This document shows positions 1-7,255 of a DNA stretch of 13,686 bases, one piece after another. Position 1 is the first letter of the stretch. The number at the start of each line of letters is the position of its first letter. This stretch comes from Caldivirga sp. UBA161 (GTDB taxonomy: Archaea > Thermoproteota > Thermoprotei > Thermoproteales > Thermocladiaceae), in contig NZ_DAXS01000038.1 of the NCBI RefSeq assembly GCF_002506515.1, positions 15,426 through 29,111 on the forward strand. Reading direction: 5' to 3'. The position numbers were made by a program, and so were the translations under genes. The notes beneath the pieces are model-generated. The model saw only the letters and a list, made by a program, of their open reading frames with translations. It did not search any database and was not told where the DNA came from.

Positions 1-48
1 GCTTTAGGATATTAATGGAGGCATTAAAGTTTAACTAAGGTTATCAAC

Positions 49-198
49 ATGATGGAACGAACGGTAAACTTCACCCTTCCGGGTGGGGAGGAGGTCAGGT
101 TTCAAAAAAGTAAATTAATACTCATAGCGCTGATAATTCCCTTAATAACTCAGCGATTTTCTCCACGCCCTCACGAAGCCTATCAGTTGATTCCCTAG
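49..198 (+). CDS. possible 49-residue ORF, doubtful
   Basis: A short open frame begins with two ATG codons in tandem (49, 52) and ends at TAG 196-198. An A/T-rich TATA-like stretch (cattaaag, 22-29) lies about 24 bp upstream, which fits the leaderless pattern of neighbouring genes. The first part has a plausible beta-strand/turn look (VNFTLPGGEEVRF), followed by a hydrophobic stretch (LILIALIIPLI). The second half runs antisense through the last 77 bp of the aminotransferase gene. I recognise no family. It could equally be chance, since much of the frame is dictated by the opposite gene. Confidence 0.15.
   Translation: MMERTVNFTLPGGEEVRFQKSKLILIALIIPLITQRFSPRPHEAYQLIP
72..85. repeat. small perfect hairpin CACCC-TTCC-GGGTG
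   Basis: A 5-bp GC-only stem with a 4-base loop lies 37 bp beyond the aminotransferase stop codon. It could form in transcripts of either strand. It sits just past a T6 run on the minus strand, so it may help 3'-end formation of the aminotransferase mRNA. It is short enough to occur by chance. Confidence 0.3.
104..118 (-). terminator. T-rich terminator of the aminotransferase gene
   Basis: Read on the minus strand, a T-rich stretch (TTTACTTTTTTG, containing T6 at 109-104) begins a few bases after the aminotransferase stop codon. Archaeal RNA polymerase terminates at such runs of U without needing a hairpin, so this is a likely 3' end. Confidence 0.45.
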
Positions 199-1321
199 TG
201 AAGTTAATCCTAATGTGTAATGCACCCCCATCGCCAAATGCTGAGCCTGGCACAACACCAACATGCTTCTCCCTCAGTAATCTTAGTGAGAAGTCTAGGT
301 CACTCATCTTAATCCTACTTAAGTAACTTGATAGGTCAGGAAATATGAATAATCCGGCACTCGGCTTAAGAACTTTGGCGTCAGGTAGCATGGACTTAAT
401 ACTACTGTAGACTACATCCCTCCTCTCCCTAAATAACGGTATAATCTCCTTAATGAAGTTCTCTTTATACTTACGTAGGTATAGGAGGCCAATGTATTGT
501 GCTGGAGTTGGTGGATTAATGTTAACGTATTGCTTAACCCTATTGAAGACGTTAAGGATGCTCTCATCAGTAACCACGAATCCAAGCCTCCAACCTGGTA
601 ATGCTGGGTCCTTTGAGAAGGTGTTTAATGCAATAACATTACTCATATTATACCTCAACGCATACACGTGCTCACCCTCATAGTAGAGGTGCCTATAGGC
701 CTCATCATAGATTAGTAATGAATCATTATCCACGGCTAAGTCCACTGCAGTCTTAACAACCTCATCTCTAAGGGTTGAGCCAGTTGGGTTATCTGGATTA
801 ACAAGCACTATTAATTTAGTGTCCTTATCAATAACCTCTTTCAATTCCTCAGGGTCAGGATTAAAGTTATTACTAATACTCACCTTAACCTCAGTGACCT
901 TAGCATTAAAGTACTGCATAATTGGCTTATATAGCAGGTAGGTTGGGTTAAGTACAACAACCTTATCGCCTGGGTTTAGGAAAGCCATGGCTAATGTTAT
1001 TATAGCCTCAGAGGAGCCTGTGGTTACTGAGATATTTGATGGAGAAACCTTAACACCCGAGTACTTGTGATAATCATCAGCAATAGCCTCCCTTAACTCA
1101 AGTATTCCAGGTGTTGAGGAGTAGGCGCTTAACTCAAAGGGCTTCTCCTTAAGCAGATTTGTGAAATCACTTATTAACCTACTTGAGGGTGGTACCCCAG
1201 GTTGGCCAATGTGCATTTTAATTACATCTATCCCGCTGCCCTCAAGTTCATCAACCAGTGTATTAACCTCCCTGATCATCGACCCCCTCAAGTACTCCGA
1301 TCCCTTAGCAGGCTTAGGCAC
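122..1321 (-). CDS. class I/II PLP-dependent aminotransferase
   Basis: This is a 399-residue fold-type I aminotransferase of the aspartate/aromatic aminotransferase class, moving an amino group between an amino acid and a 2-oxo acid in the cytosol. Key residues are visible: NPDNPTG (175-181, with the Asn that contacts PLP), YDEAY (205-209, Asp206 binding the pyridine nitrogen and Tyr209), the PLP Schiff-base Lys237 in SKDPALPGWRLG, and Arg371 in HIRINF, which binds the substrate carboxylate. Length is normal for the family. The start is GTG at 1321: it has an SD-like AAGGTGA five bases upstream, and a promoter lies in the 63-bp gap to the divergent gene. The internal ATG at 1279 has no promoter or SD. 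Substrate cannot be told from sequence. Divergence from an arginine deiminase-type gene hints at amino-acid catabolism, but that is inference. Annotated relatives are often called aspartate aminotransferase. Confidence 0.93.
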   Translation of the reverse strand: MPKPAKGSEYLRGSMIREVNTLVDELEGSGIDVIKMHIGQPGVPPSSRLISDFTNLLKEKPFELSAYSSTPGILELREAIADDYHKYSGVKVSPSNISVTTGSSEAIITLAMAFLNPGDKVVVLNPTYLLYKPIMQYFNAKVTEVKVSISNNFNPDPEELKEVIDKDTKLIVLVNPDNPTGSTLRDEVVKTAVDLAVDNDSLLIYDEAYRHLYYEGEHVYALRYNMSNVIALNTFSKDPALPGWRLGFVVTDESILNVFNRVKQYVNINPPTPAQYIGLLYLRKYKENFIKEIIPLFRERRDVVYSSIKSMLPDAKVLKPSAGLFIFPDLSSYLSRIKMSDLDFSLRLLREKHVGVVPGSAFGDGGALHIRINFTRESTDRLREGVEKIAELLRELSAL

Positions 1322-1345
1322 TTAATTCACCTTAACTTTAGGCTT

Positions 1346-1363
1346 AGGTATAATCTATTTAAG
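1346..1363. promoter_or_regulatory. overlapping divergent core promoters
   Basis: The 63-bp gap holds two abutting TATA-like boxes. On the plus strand CTATTTAAG (1355-1363) is centred 26 bp before the GTG at 1385, the expected spacing for a leaderless arginine deiminase transcript. On the minus strand GATTATACCT (1355-1346) is centred about 29 bp before the GTG at 1321. The 1355-1363 box is nearly symmetric (CTTAAATAG on minus). It could also serve the aminotransferase with a leader of about 12 nt that would include the AAGGTGA ribosome site. In either arrangement the two pre-initiation complexes would compete for the same DNA. Confidence 0.55.
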
Positions 1364-1384
1364 CTATGCCTAGTCAAACAACTA

Positions 1385-2632
1385 GTGTTGGTTAGAAGTG
1401 AATGGGATAAGTTAAGTGAGGTTATGGTTCATAGGCCTGGCGTGGAAATGTTCTACGGGTTACTTTACCCTAAGGCCTTCCTATACGAGGGAGTGTTTAG
1501 TATGGATGAGGCGCTTTATGAGCATCAAAACATGGAACACGTAATGATGAGTGAGGGGGTTACTGTACACAGGCTTAAAAGCATAATAATACAGAGGATG
1601 AGGCATAGCAGTGAGTTCAGGGAGGCTGTTGTGTCTATTGTTAAGTCATCAATAGTGTATAAGGGGGATTTAAGTGATGACGCCTACACCGACTTCCTAA
1701 GGAGCCTAGCATCATATGATCCTGAAGCATTATTCAACATACTCATACTGAGGCCGGCGATCATTATTAGGAGAACTAAGACGAATTTAATGGCAAGAAT
1801 AATTAATAGGAACCCAATGGCTAACCTATACTACACTAGGGATCAACAGTTAGTTGTTAAGGCAGGCGTTGTAATGGGTAGGATGCGAATGCTTCAAAGG
1901 AGGCTTGAACCAATGGTTACTGAACTCTTCTTTAAGGCTATAAACGCACCAATAGTATATAAGTTAATTAAGCCGGGTTTCCTGGAGGGAGGCGACTTCA
2001 TGCCCATGGGTGACTTCGCAATAATTGGGTATGGGTGGAGGAGTAGTATTAATGGGGTTAAGCAGATAATGGGTCTACTGGACTTCGATGAATTAGTTAT
2101 TGCTAAGATACCTAAACACCCATGGGGGGATAACATGCTTGTAATGCACCTTGACACATACTTTAACGTTGCCGGCGACGGCTTAGTGATAGGGAATGAG
2201 GAATTAATGAAGAATACTCAAGTCACCGTTTACGCAAGGGCTCAAGACGGGTTGGAGAAGGTGAGTGAAGCCACATTACTTGATTATATTAGGCAGAGGG
2301 GCTTCAACGTAATTAACTTATCCATTGTTGAGCAGGCAGCCTTCGCCTCAAACTTCCTGACCCTTAAGGATAGGAGAATACTGGTGCCTAACATTGAGAT
2401 GAATATTAAGAAGATGATTAGGAGGCTGCGAAGCAGTGATGACCCAGTTAGGCAAGCTACATTACAATACGTGGAGTCAGGTTACGATAAGATGAAGAGT
2501 GAGGGGCGTATTTTCCCATATAGGCCGGATGTGCTTAATGAGGGTGTGGACTTCATAACAATAGACGTCAGTGAACTGGTTGGCGGCTATGGTGGTGTTC
2601 ACTGCGCCACAGCCACTATACGAAGAACCTGA
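1385..2632 (+). CDS. arginine deiminase-type amidino hydrolase
   Basis: This is a 415-residue member of the guanidino-group modifying superfamily (five-bladed alpha/beta propeller). The best match by eye is arginine deiminase, which hydrolyses L-arginine to citrulline and ammonia. Family landmarks occur in order and at normal spacing: N-terminal SEWDKLSEVMVHRPG, PMANLYYTRD (YTRD 150-153, arginine-binding Asp153), EGGD 201-204, MHLDT with His255 and Asp257, and the nucleophile Cys407 in GGVHCATATIRR near the C terminus. The C-terminal GGxHC resembles the agmatine deiminase and amidinotransferase branches more than the GGPRC of bacterial ArcA, so specificity should stay open. The frame is open back to 1202, but homology begins at about 1388. 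GTG 1385 has a TATA box 26 bp upstream, so the upstream part is discarded. No ornithine carbamoyltransferase or carbamate kinase gene is in the window. Confidence 0.85.
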   Translation: MLVRSEWDKLSEVMVHRPGVEMFYGLLYPKAFLYEGVFSMDEALYEHQNMEHVMMSEGVTVHRLKSIIIQRMRHSSEFREAVVSIVKSSIVYKGDLSDDAYTDFLRSLASYDPEALFNILILRPAIIIRRTKTNLMARIINRNPMANLYYTRDQQLVVKAGVVMGRMRMLQRRLEPMVTELFFKAINAPIVYKLIKPGFLEGGDFMPMGDFAIIGYGWRSSINGVKQIMGLLDFDELVIAKIPKHPWGDNMLVMHLDTYFNVAGDGLVIGNEELMKNTQVTVYARAQDGLEKVSEATLLDYIRQRGFNVINLSIVEQAAFASNFLTLKDRRILVPNIEMNIKKMIRRLRSSDDPVRQATLQYVESGYDKMKSEGRIFPYRPDVLNEGVDFITIDVSELVGGYGGVHCATATIRRT

Positions 2633-2658
2633 TTCACTTAAATGCTTGTAAAGCTAAG

Positions 2659-2666
2659 CTTAATAA
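2659..2666 (+). promoter_or_regulatory. TATA-like box of the DUF354 gene
   Basis: CTTAATAA is centred about 25 bp upstream of ATG 2688. This predicts a leaderless transcript, and no SD sequence precedes the ATG. It means the gene need not be cotranscribed with the upstream deiminase, although the 55-bp gap and shared direction allow read-through. Confidence 0.4.
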
Positions 2667-2687
2667 TTACAGCCCATTAACCTATTA

Positions 2688-3728
2688 ATGCTAATATGGT
2701 TCGATGCATTAACGGCTAAGCAGGCTAGAATAGCCTCAGTGCTGGCGTTGGAGGGTATGGGGAGGGGTTATGGGTTCATAATCACGTGTAGGAGCTACGA
2801 CTACGTTATTAATGTGTTAAAGATGTATGGCATAAATGGGTACTGTGAGGGTGAGCATGGTGATGATGTTAAAAGTAAGCTGATTAATGGGCTCAGTAGG
2901 AGCCTTAAATTAATTGATGTAGTTAATGGTTTTAATGTTCACGTATCATTAACATCACCTGACGCCTTTCGAGTAGCCTTCGGTTTAGGTAAGCCATCAA
3001 TAGCCTTAACAGATACAGTCCACGCCTTTCATGTTAATAAACTAACCTTACCACTGGCTAATAGTGTTATTGCACCTATAGCTATACCCAAGAGGAGGCT
3101 AATGGCTTATATTCCACACGGTGAGGAGGGTAAGGTTAAGTTCTTTAACGGCGTCTTTGAGGTAATGTGGGTCTATAGGTTTAAGCCTAATTGGGGTGAG
3201 GTTGAGCAGTTGGGTTTAAGGAATGGCGACCAATACGTGATTTTCAGGTTTGAGGAGAGTAAGGCAGCCTACTATAATTACGGTGAGCAATCTAGAATCG
3301 CTGTTAAGGCGATTAAATTCCTATTGAAGGAGGGCTTTAAGGTGGTTGTGTTCCCTAGATATGATGACCAGAGGGAGTTAGTGATTAGCAAGTTCTCCAG
3401 TGAATTAAGGAACGGTAGAGTGGTAATGCCGAGTAAACCAATTGATGGCCTTCAATTAGCCTACTATTCAAATCTAGTCATAACTGGTGGATCAACCTTT
3501 GCTGTGGAGGCTGCACTACTAGGTGTCCCATCAATATCCTACTTCCCATCAACCTACTATACTGATAGGTATGTGATTAAGGCTGGTGCACCATTAATTA
3601 GGGTTAAACCAAGTAGGCTGGTTTCCAGTATACGTAAGGCTATGGGAATGGGTAAGGTAGGTTTAATAAAGGGTCTTGAGGATCCCACCGAGTTAATACT
3701 TAATGAGGCTAACATGCTGGCTAACTAA
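2688..3728 (+). CDS. DUF354 family GT-B-like protein
   Basis: This 346-residue protein resembles the archaeal DUF354 family, which has a glycosyltransferase/UDP-GlcNAc 2-epimerase-like two-domain GT-B architecture. Family features seen: the opening MLIWFDALTAKQARI, an early ITCRSYDYVINVLKMYGI segment (32-49) typical of the N-terminal Rossmann domain, EHGDD (56-60), LTDTVHA (108-114), and the C-terminal signature VITGGSTFAVEAALLGVP (264-281) followed by SYFPS, where a nucleotide-sugar phosphate would bind in GT-B proteins. There is no signal peptide or membrane span, so it is probably cytosolic. Substrate and even reaction are unknown. A role in glycan or glycolipid synthesis is plausible because an ABC exporter of the lipid/oligosaccharide class follows on the same strand. 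Start ATG 2688 is supported by a TATA box and by homology at the first residues. Confidence 0.75.
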   Translation: MLIWFDALTAKQARIASVLALEGMGRGYGFIITCRSYDYVINVLKMYGINGYCEGEHGDDVKSKLINGLSRSLKLIDVVNGFNVHVSLTSPDAFRVAFGLGKPSIALTDTVHAFHVNKLTLPLANSVIAPIAIPKRRLMAYIPHGEEGKVKFFNGVFEVMWVYRFKPNWGEVEQLGLRNGDQYVIFRFEESKAAYYNYGEQSRIAVKAIKFLLKEGFKVVVFPRYDDQRELVISKFSSELRNGRVVMPSKPIDGLQLAYYSNLVITGGSTFAVEAALLGVPSISYFPSTYYTDRYVIKAGAPLIRVKPSRLVSSIRKAMGMGKVGLIKGLEDPTELILNEANMLAN

Positions 3729-3899
3729 AATAGGGGATGATACTTACTCTTAACTATTTAATTATTATATAAAACAACAACTCATTATGATACATATACA
3801 TTGTTTATATTCATCACTAAGCATTATAAAGATTTTACTAAGACTTAATGGGAAAAGGTTTATTAATATGGTAGGTTAAAGGCGGCCTAAGAACCATTT
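3729..3899. other. AT-rich 171-bp intergenic region
   Basis: This AT-rich gap contains several TATA-like words, including ATTATAAAG (3823-3831) and TTTATTAA (3859-3866). I see no open frame of note, no RNA gene and no long T-run after the upstream stop. It probably holds the promoter of the exporter gene and perhaps regulatory sites. Confidence 0.5.
3859..3866 (+). promoter_or_regulatory. TATA-like box of the ABC exporter gene
   Basis: TTTATTAA, preceded by purine-rich GGAAAAGG that could act as the BRE, is centred about 37 bp before ATG 3900. It predicts transcription starting near 3888-3890 and a leader of about 11 nt without a clear SD. A second candidate, GTTAAAGG (3875-3882), is closer than usual. 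Confidence 0.4.
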
Positions 3900-6512
3900 A
3901 TGGATTGCGTCTTTAAGGTGGATTCCGACTTAGATAAAGATCTCAGATTCAGGAATAGTGAAGTATGTTTAACAAAAGATGATAGAATAATAGTGAGTTA
4001 TGATGGTAAACAGGAGTCTTACCAATTAAGCGACATACAGAGGGTTTACATTGAGGATGGGATTGGTATAGGTAAGCTTATCCTAGTTATGAAGAATGGT
4101 GAGGAGATTGAGGCGGCTTACTTCACTAAGAAACCTATTGAGGAGTTTAGGAGGTTCTCGATATTCGTTAATGGGCGTATAAACGGTAATGGGCATTACG
4201 AGGGTGTTACATTAAGTAGGGAGAATAGGAAGCCGAATGTTAAGAGTACATTGCTTTGGCTACTTAACTTCATGAGGCCTTACTGGCATAAGATGCTTAT
4301 AGGTATTATATTATCCATAAGCATAGCAATGCTTAACTTAGTTCCACCTTACCTGCTTAAGATACTGATCGATAACGTCTTCTTAACCAAGACGCATTCA
4401 ATGAAGCTCTTCATTAATTTAACATTAACGTTAATAGGATCATATGTGGGGGTTACGGCCTTATCCATAGCCCAGAATTACATACTTAACACTGTTGGGC
4501 AGAGGGTTGTGAATGACATTAGGTCTAAGGTTTTTGAGCATGTTATGAAGCTTTCAGCCTCATTCATAGATAGGATGTCGACAGGTAGGATACTTTCAAG
4601 GTTAACTAATGATGCAGGCAACACCCAGTGGTTAATGGTCTGGGGCTTACCGACGCTTATAGTTAATGTACTAACCCTAATAGGTATAGGTGTAATATTG
4701 TTTACCATGGATGTTAAATTAGCTTTATTCGTACTACTGCCAACCCCAGTAATAGCCTACATGATATATAGGTACCGTAAGAAGTCTCATAGGGTTTACC
4801 ACAGGAATTGGAGAAGGAGCGCTGATGTAACCAGCGCCTTATCGGATACTATACCTAATTACATGGTTATAAAGTCCTTCGCCAAGGAGGATTATGAGTC
4901 TAATAGGTTAAATGACCTCCTTAATAGGCTTTATGAGTCTCAGGTTAAGGTAACTAAGATGAATGTCAGCTACTGGCCATTCCTAGGCTTACTGACATCA
5001 TTATCAACAGTAATGATGTGGTGGTTTGGTGGCGAACAGGTTATTGCAGGTACTATTCAATTAGGTACCTTGACCGCATTCGTATCCTACATGGCTCAAT
5101 TCTACGGGCCTATAAATAACCTAAGCAACATAATACCATTCATACAGCAGGCAGTGACCTCAGGGGATAGGCTTAGGGAGATAATGGAGGCTGAGCCTGA
5201 CGTTAAGCAGCCTGAGAAGCCTAAGAAGCCTGACTTAAAGGGCGACATATTATTCAGTAATGTTTGGTTCAGCTACGATAAGTACACGCCAGTCTTAAAG
5301 AACATAAACATGAAAATAAGGGTCGGCGAGAAGGTTGCCGTGGTTGGTAAGAGTGGTTCAGGGAAGAGTACATTATCTAAGCTACTGCTCAGGATGTATG
5401 ATGTTGACTCAGGGGAGATAAGGATTAATGGAGTTAATATTAAGGAAATTGACCTACAGTACCTTAGGGATAGGGTAGCCTACGTGCCGCAGGAGGTAGC
5501 CTTATTCGATAGTACAGTGGCCTTCAATGTGGCTTACGGTAGTGGGAGGAATGTTGAGCCTTGGGAGATCATTGCTGCCTGCAAGGCTGCTAGGATACAT
5601 GATGAGATAATGCAGTTACCCCTAGCCTATGACACTAACCTAGGTGAGAGGGGCTCATCATTATCTGGTGGCCAGAGGCAGAGGATTTCAATTGCGAGGG
5701 CAATTATTAAGCAGCCGGATATTGTAATACTTGATGAAGCAACGTCAAACCTTGACGTTATTAATGAGGCTGAGGTCTACAGGGCCATTATGAATCTGGC
5801 TAAGGGTAGGACTGCAATATTCGTTACGCATAGTTTCGTCGAAGTCATGAGCGCGGATAGGGTTATAGTTATGGCGAATGGGGAAATTGTGGAGGAGGGT
5901 AAGCCAAGTGAATTATTGGCTAAGAGGGGGTACTTCTACAACATGTTTAAGGATCAGCTTGAATTATTCACCGGTGAGTTAAAGCTTCTTAAGAACGGTG
6001 ATGATGATGGAAATGCCTTGACCCTTAGGGATTACGTTGAGGGCATTATGATTGAGCCAAGTAAAGTTAAGGTTAAGCCAGGGAGCAGGAAGAGCCTAAT
6101 CACATTAATTGTTAAGGGGGAGGTTTATAGGGATCTTAAGCCAAAGTTACCGTTCCCAATATCCCAGCCTGAGTACGTAATATTCTATGATAAGGATGGT
6201 AAGGAGCGCTTCATTTTAAGCAACTATAAGGCACTTGATGCTGAGTCAGTTAAGCTACTTGAAACTGCAATAGCATTGAATAACTTTAAACCTGTGACAG
6301 TGAAAGTTAAGAGTATTAACGTTAAGGGTGATGAATTAGAGTGGCATCTTGTTACTAATTATGGTGAGGTGGTGGTTAACACTAGGGGTAGGAGGAATGT
6401 AATGCTTATGGATAGTAAATTAACCTTAGTTGATATTCACGATAATATATATGAAATCGACTTAAAGAGACTTGATAAAGATAGCCTTAAGCTAATAGCC
6501 GATACAGTGTAA
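3900..6512 (+). CDS. ABC exporter with PH-like N-terminus and fused DUF1854
   Basis: This 870-residue half-transporter would dimerise in the membrane. Residues 1-95 form a soluble, beta-rich, PH-like extension. Residues 118-430 are an exporter-type membrane domain with about six spans (near 132-152, 168-192, 245-268, 272-290, 358-376, 388-404). Residues 447-690 are a complete nucleotide-binding domain: aromatic Tyr459, Walker A GKSGSGKST 483-491, Q-loop Gln531, signature LSGGQRQR 588-595, Walker B with Asp612 and catalytic Glu613, SNLD D-loop, H-loop His644. Residues 705-870 resemble DUF1854, including PEYVIFYDKDGKE and the closing LVDIHDNIYEIDLKRLDKDS. ATPase residues are all present, so it should be active. 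The membrane domain is of the lipid/peptide/multidrug exporter type, and the cargo is unknown. In bacteria DUF1854 proteins are usually separate genes beside such transporters. Here the domain is C-terminal in one chain. The neighbouring DUF354 gene hints at glycan or lipid cargo. Confidence 0.9.
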   Translation: MDCVFKVDSDLDKDLRFRNSEVCLTKDDRIIVSYDGKQESYQLSDIQRVYIEDGIGIGKLILVMKNGEEIEAAYFTKKPIEEFRRFSIFVNGRINGNGHYEGVTLSRENRKPNVKSTLLWLLNFMRPYWHKMLIGIILSISIAMLNLVPPYLLKILIDNVFLTKTHSMKLFINLTLTLIGSYVGVTALSIAQNYILNTVGQRVVNDIRSKVFEHVMKLSASFIDRMSTGRILSRLTNDAGNTQWLMVWGLPTLIVNVLTLIGIGVILFTMDVKLALFVLLPTPVIAYMIYRYRKKSHRVYHRNWRRSADVTSALSDTIPNYMVIKSFAKEDYESNRLNDLLNRLYESQVKVTKMNVSYWPFLGLLTSLSTVMMWWFGGEQVIAGTIQLGTLTAFVSYMAQFYGPINNLSNIIPFIQQAVTSGDRLREIMEAEPDVKQPEKPKKPDLKGDILFSNVWFSYDKYTPVLKNINMKIRVGEKVAVVGKSGSGKSTLSKLLLRMYDVDSGEIRINGVNIKEIDLQYLRDRVAYVPQEVALFDSTVAFNVAYGSGRNVEPWEIIAACKAARIHDEIMQLPLAYDTNLGERGSSLSGGQRQRISIARAIIKQPDIVILDEATSNLDVINEAEVYRAIMNLAKGRTAIFVTHSFVEVMSADRVIVMANGEIVEEGKPSELLAKRGYFYNMFKDQLELFTGELKLLKNGDDDGNALTLRDYVEGIMIEPSKVKVKPGSRKSLITLIVKGEVYRDLKPKLPFPISQPEYVIFYDKDGKERFILSNYKALDAESVKLLETAIALNNFKPVTVKVKSINVKGDELEWHLVTNYGEVVVNTRGRRNVMLMDSKLTLVDIHDNIYEIDLKRLDKDSLKLIADTV

Positions 6513-6552
6513 TTTCATATAAGGGTTTTCAATCAATATAGTGGGTTTTAAT
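6513..6552. terminator. short convergent gap
   Basis: Only 40 bp separate the exporter stop codon from the stop of the convergent CoA ligase beta gene. It carries T-rich plus-strand words (GGGTTTTCAATC at 6523-6534 and GGGTTTTAATTT at 6543-6554) that may end the exporter transcript. The run overlaps the opposite gene's stop, so the 3' ends of the two mRNAs probably overlap. Confidence 0.3.
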
Positions 6553-7254
6553 TTAGGTGGGCTTTATTATGAACCTGGCATCCACTGCATATGAACCCTT
6601 CCCGCTCTCAAGCATTATAACTGGGTTTAAGTCAGCCTCAGAGATCTGTGGGTTCTCGGTCATTAGCCTAGAGAATTTGACGATTATATCCACTAGTGAA
6701 TAAATGTCCCTCCTCGGCATGCTTCTATAGCCTATCATTAATTGGTAGGCCTTAGTCTCCTTAATCATGCTTAACGCATCATCCTCAGTGATTGGGGCTA
6801 TTCTCATTGAAGTATCCTTATACAGTTCAGTCAGTATTCCCCCAATTCCGAATAGGATCACTGTACCGAATATCCTATCCCTTAAACCACCTATAATTAC
6901 CTCAAGCCCCCCTTGAACCATGTGTTGAACTAGGAAGCCGAATACCCTGGCGTATGGTGCTAGGTGCTTAATATTATTATTTATTTCACCACAAGCCCTC
7001 TTAACGTCATCATCATTATTAATATTAAGTACTACGCCCCCAACATCAGTCTTATGCATTATGTCAGGGGAAACCACCTTTATTGCCACTGGGTAACCAA
7101 CCTCATTGGCTGCCTTAATGGCCTCCTCGTAATTCGAAACAACCCTATACCCAGGTGTTGGTATGCCGTATGCCTCAAGTAACTCATAGGCCTCATGATC
7201 AAGCAACTTAAACCTACCCTCAGAGAGGGCTCTAATAATTATATCGTGAACCAT
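6553..7254 (-). CDS. ADP-forming acetyl/acyl-CoA synthetase, beta subunit
   Basis: This 233-residue ATP-grasp subunit belongs to the nucleoside-diphosphate-forming acyl-CoA synthetases. It works with the alpha subunit encoded just upstream to convert acyl-CoA, ADP and phosphate into acid, CoA and ATP. Seen: the family opening LLDHEAYELLEAYGIPTPGYRVV (17-39), the ATP-grasp core GYPVAIKVVSPDIMHKTDVGGV (53-74, with Lys59 and His67), a glycine-rich loop FGIGGILTEL (135-144) and the C-terminal metal-binding EADLNPV (206-212). Length is normal for a free beta chain. Its ATG lies one base after the alpha stop codon, and an SD-like GGGGTGGAG (7267-7259) overlaps the end of alpha, so it is translated from the same mRNA. 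Acetyl, branched-chain or aryl acid preference cannot be read from sequence. Confidence 0.93.
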   Translation of the reverse strand: MVHDIIIRALSEGRFKLLDHEAYELLEAYGIPTPGYRVVSNYEEAIKAANEVGYPVAIKVVSPDIMHKTDVGGVVLNINNDDDVKRACGEINNNIKHLAPYARVFGFLVQHMVQGGLEVIIGGLRDRIFGTVILFGIGGILTELYKDTSMRIAPITEDDALSMIKETKAYQLMIGYRSMPRRDIYSLVDIIVKFSRLMTENPQISEADLNPVIMLESGKGSYAVDARFIIKPT

Positions 7255-7255
7255 G

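Noticed and set aside
49..100. C/D-box guide RNA near the left end (ATGATGG as C box)
   Set aside because: The C box is imperfect and no proper D box with a terminal stem was found on either strand.
1202..1384. Upstream extension of the arginine deiminase frame
   Set aside because: It is antisense to the aminotransferase start, lacks family similarity and precedes the TATA box that serves GTG 1385.
1894..2157. 87-codon minus-strand frame inside the deiminase gene
   Set aside because: The plus strand here carries the EGGD and HLD catalytic motifs, so the antisense frame is a shadow.
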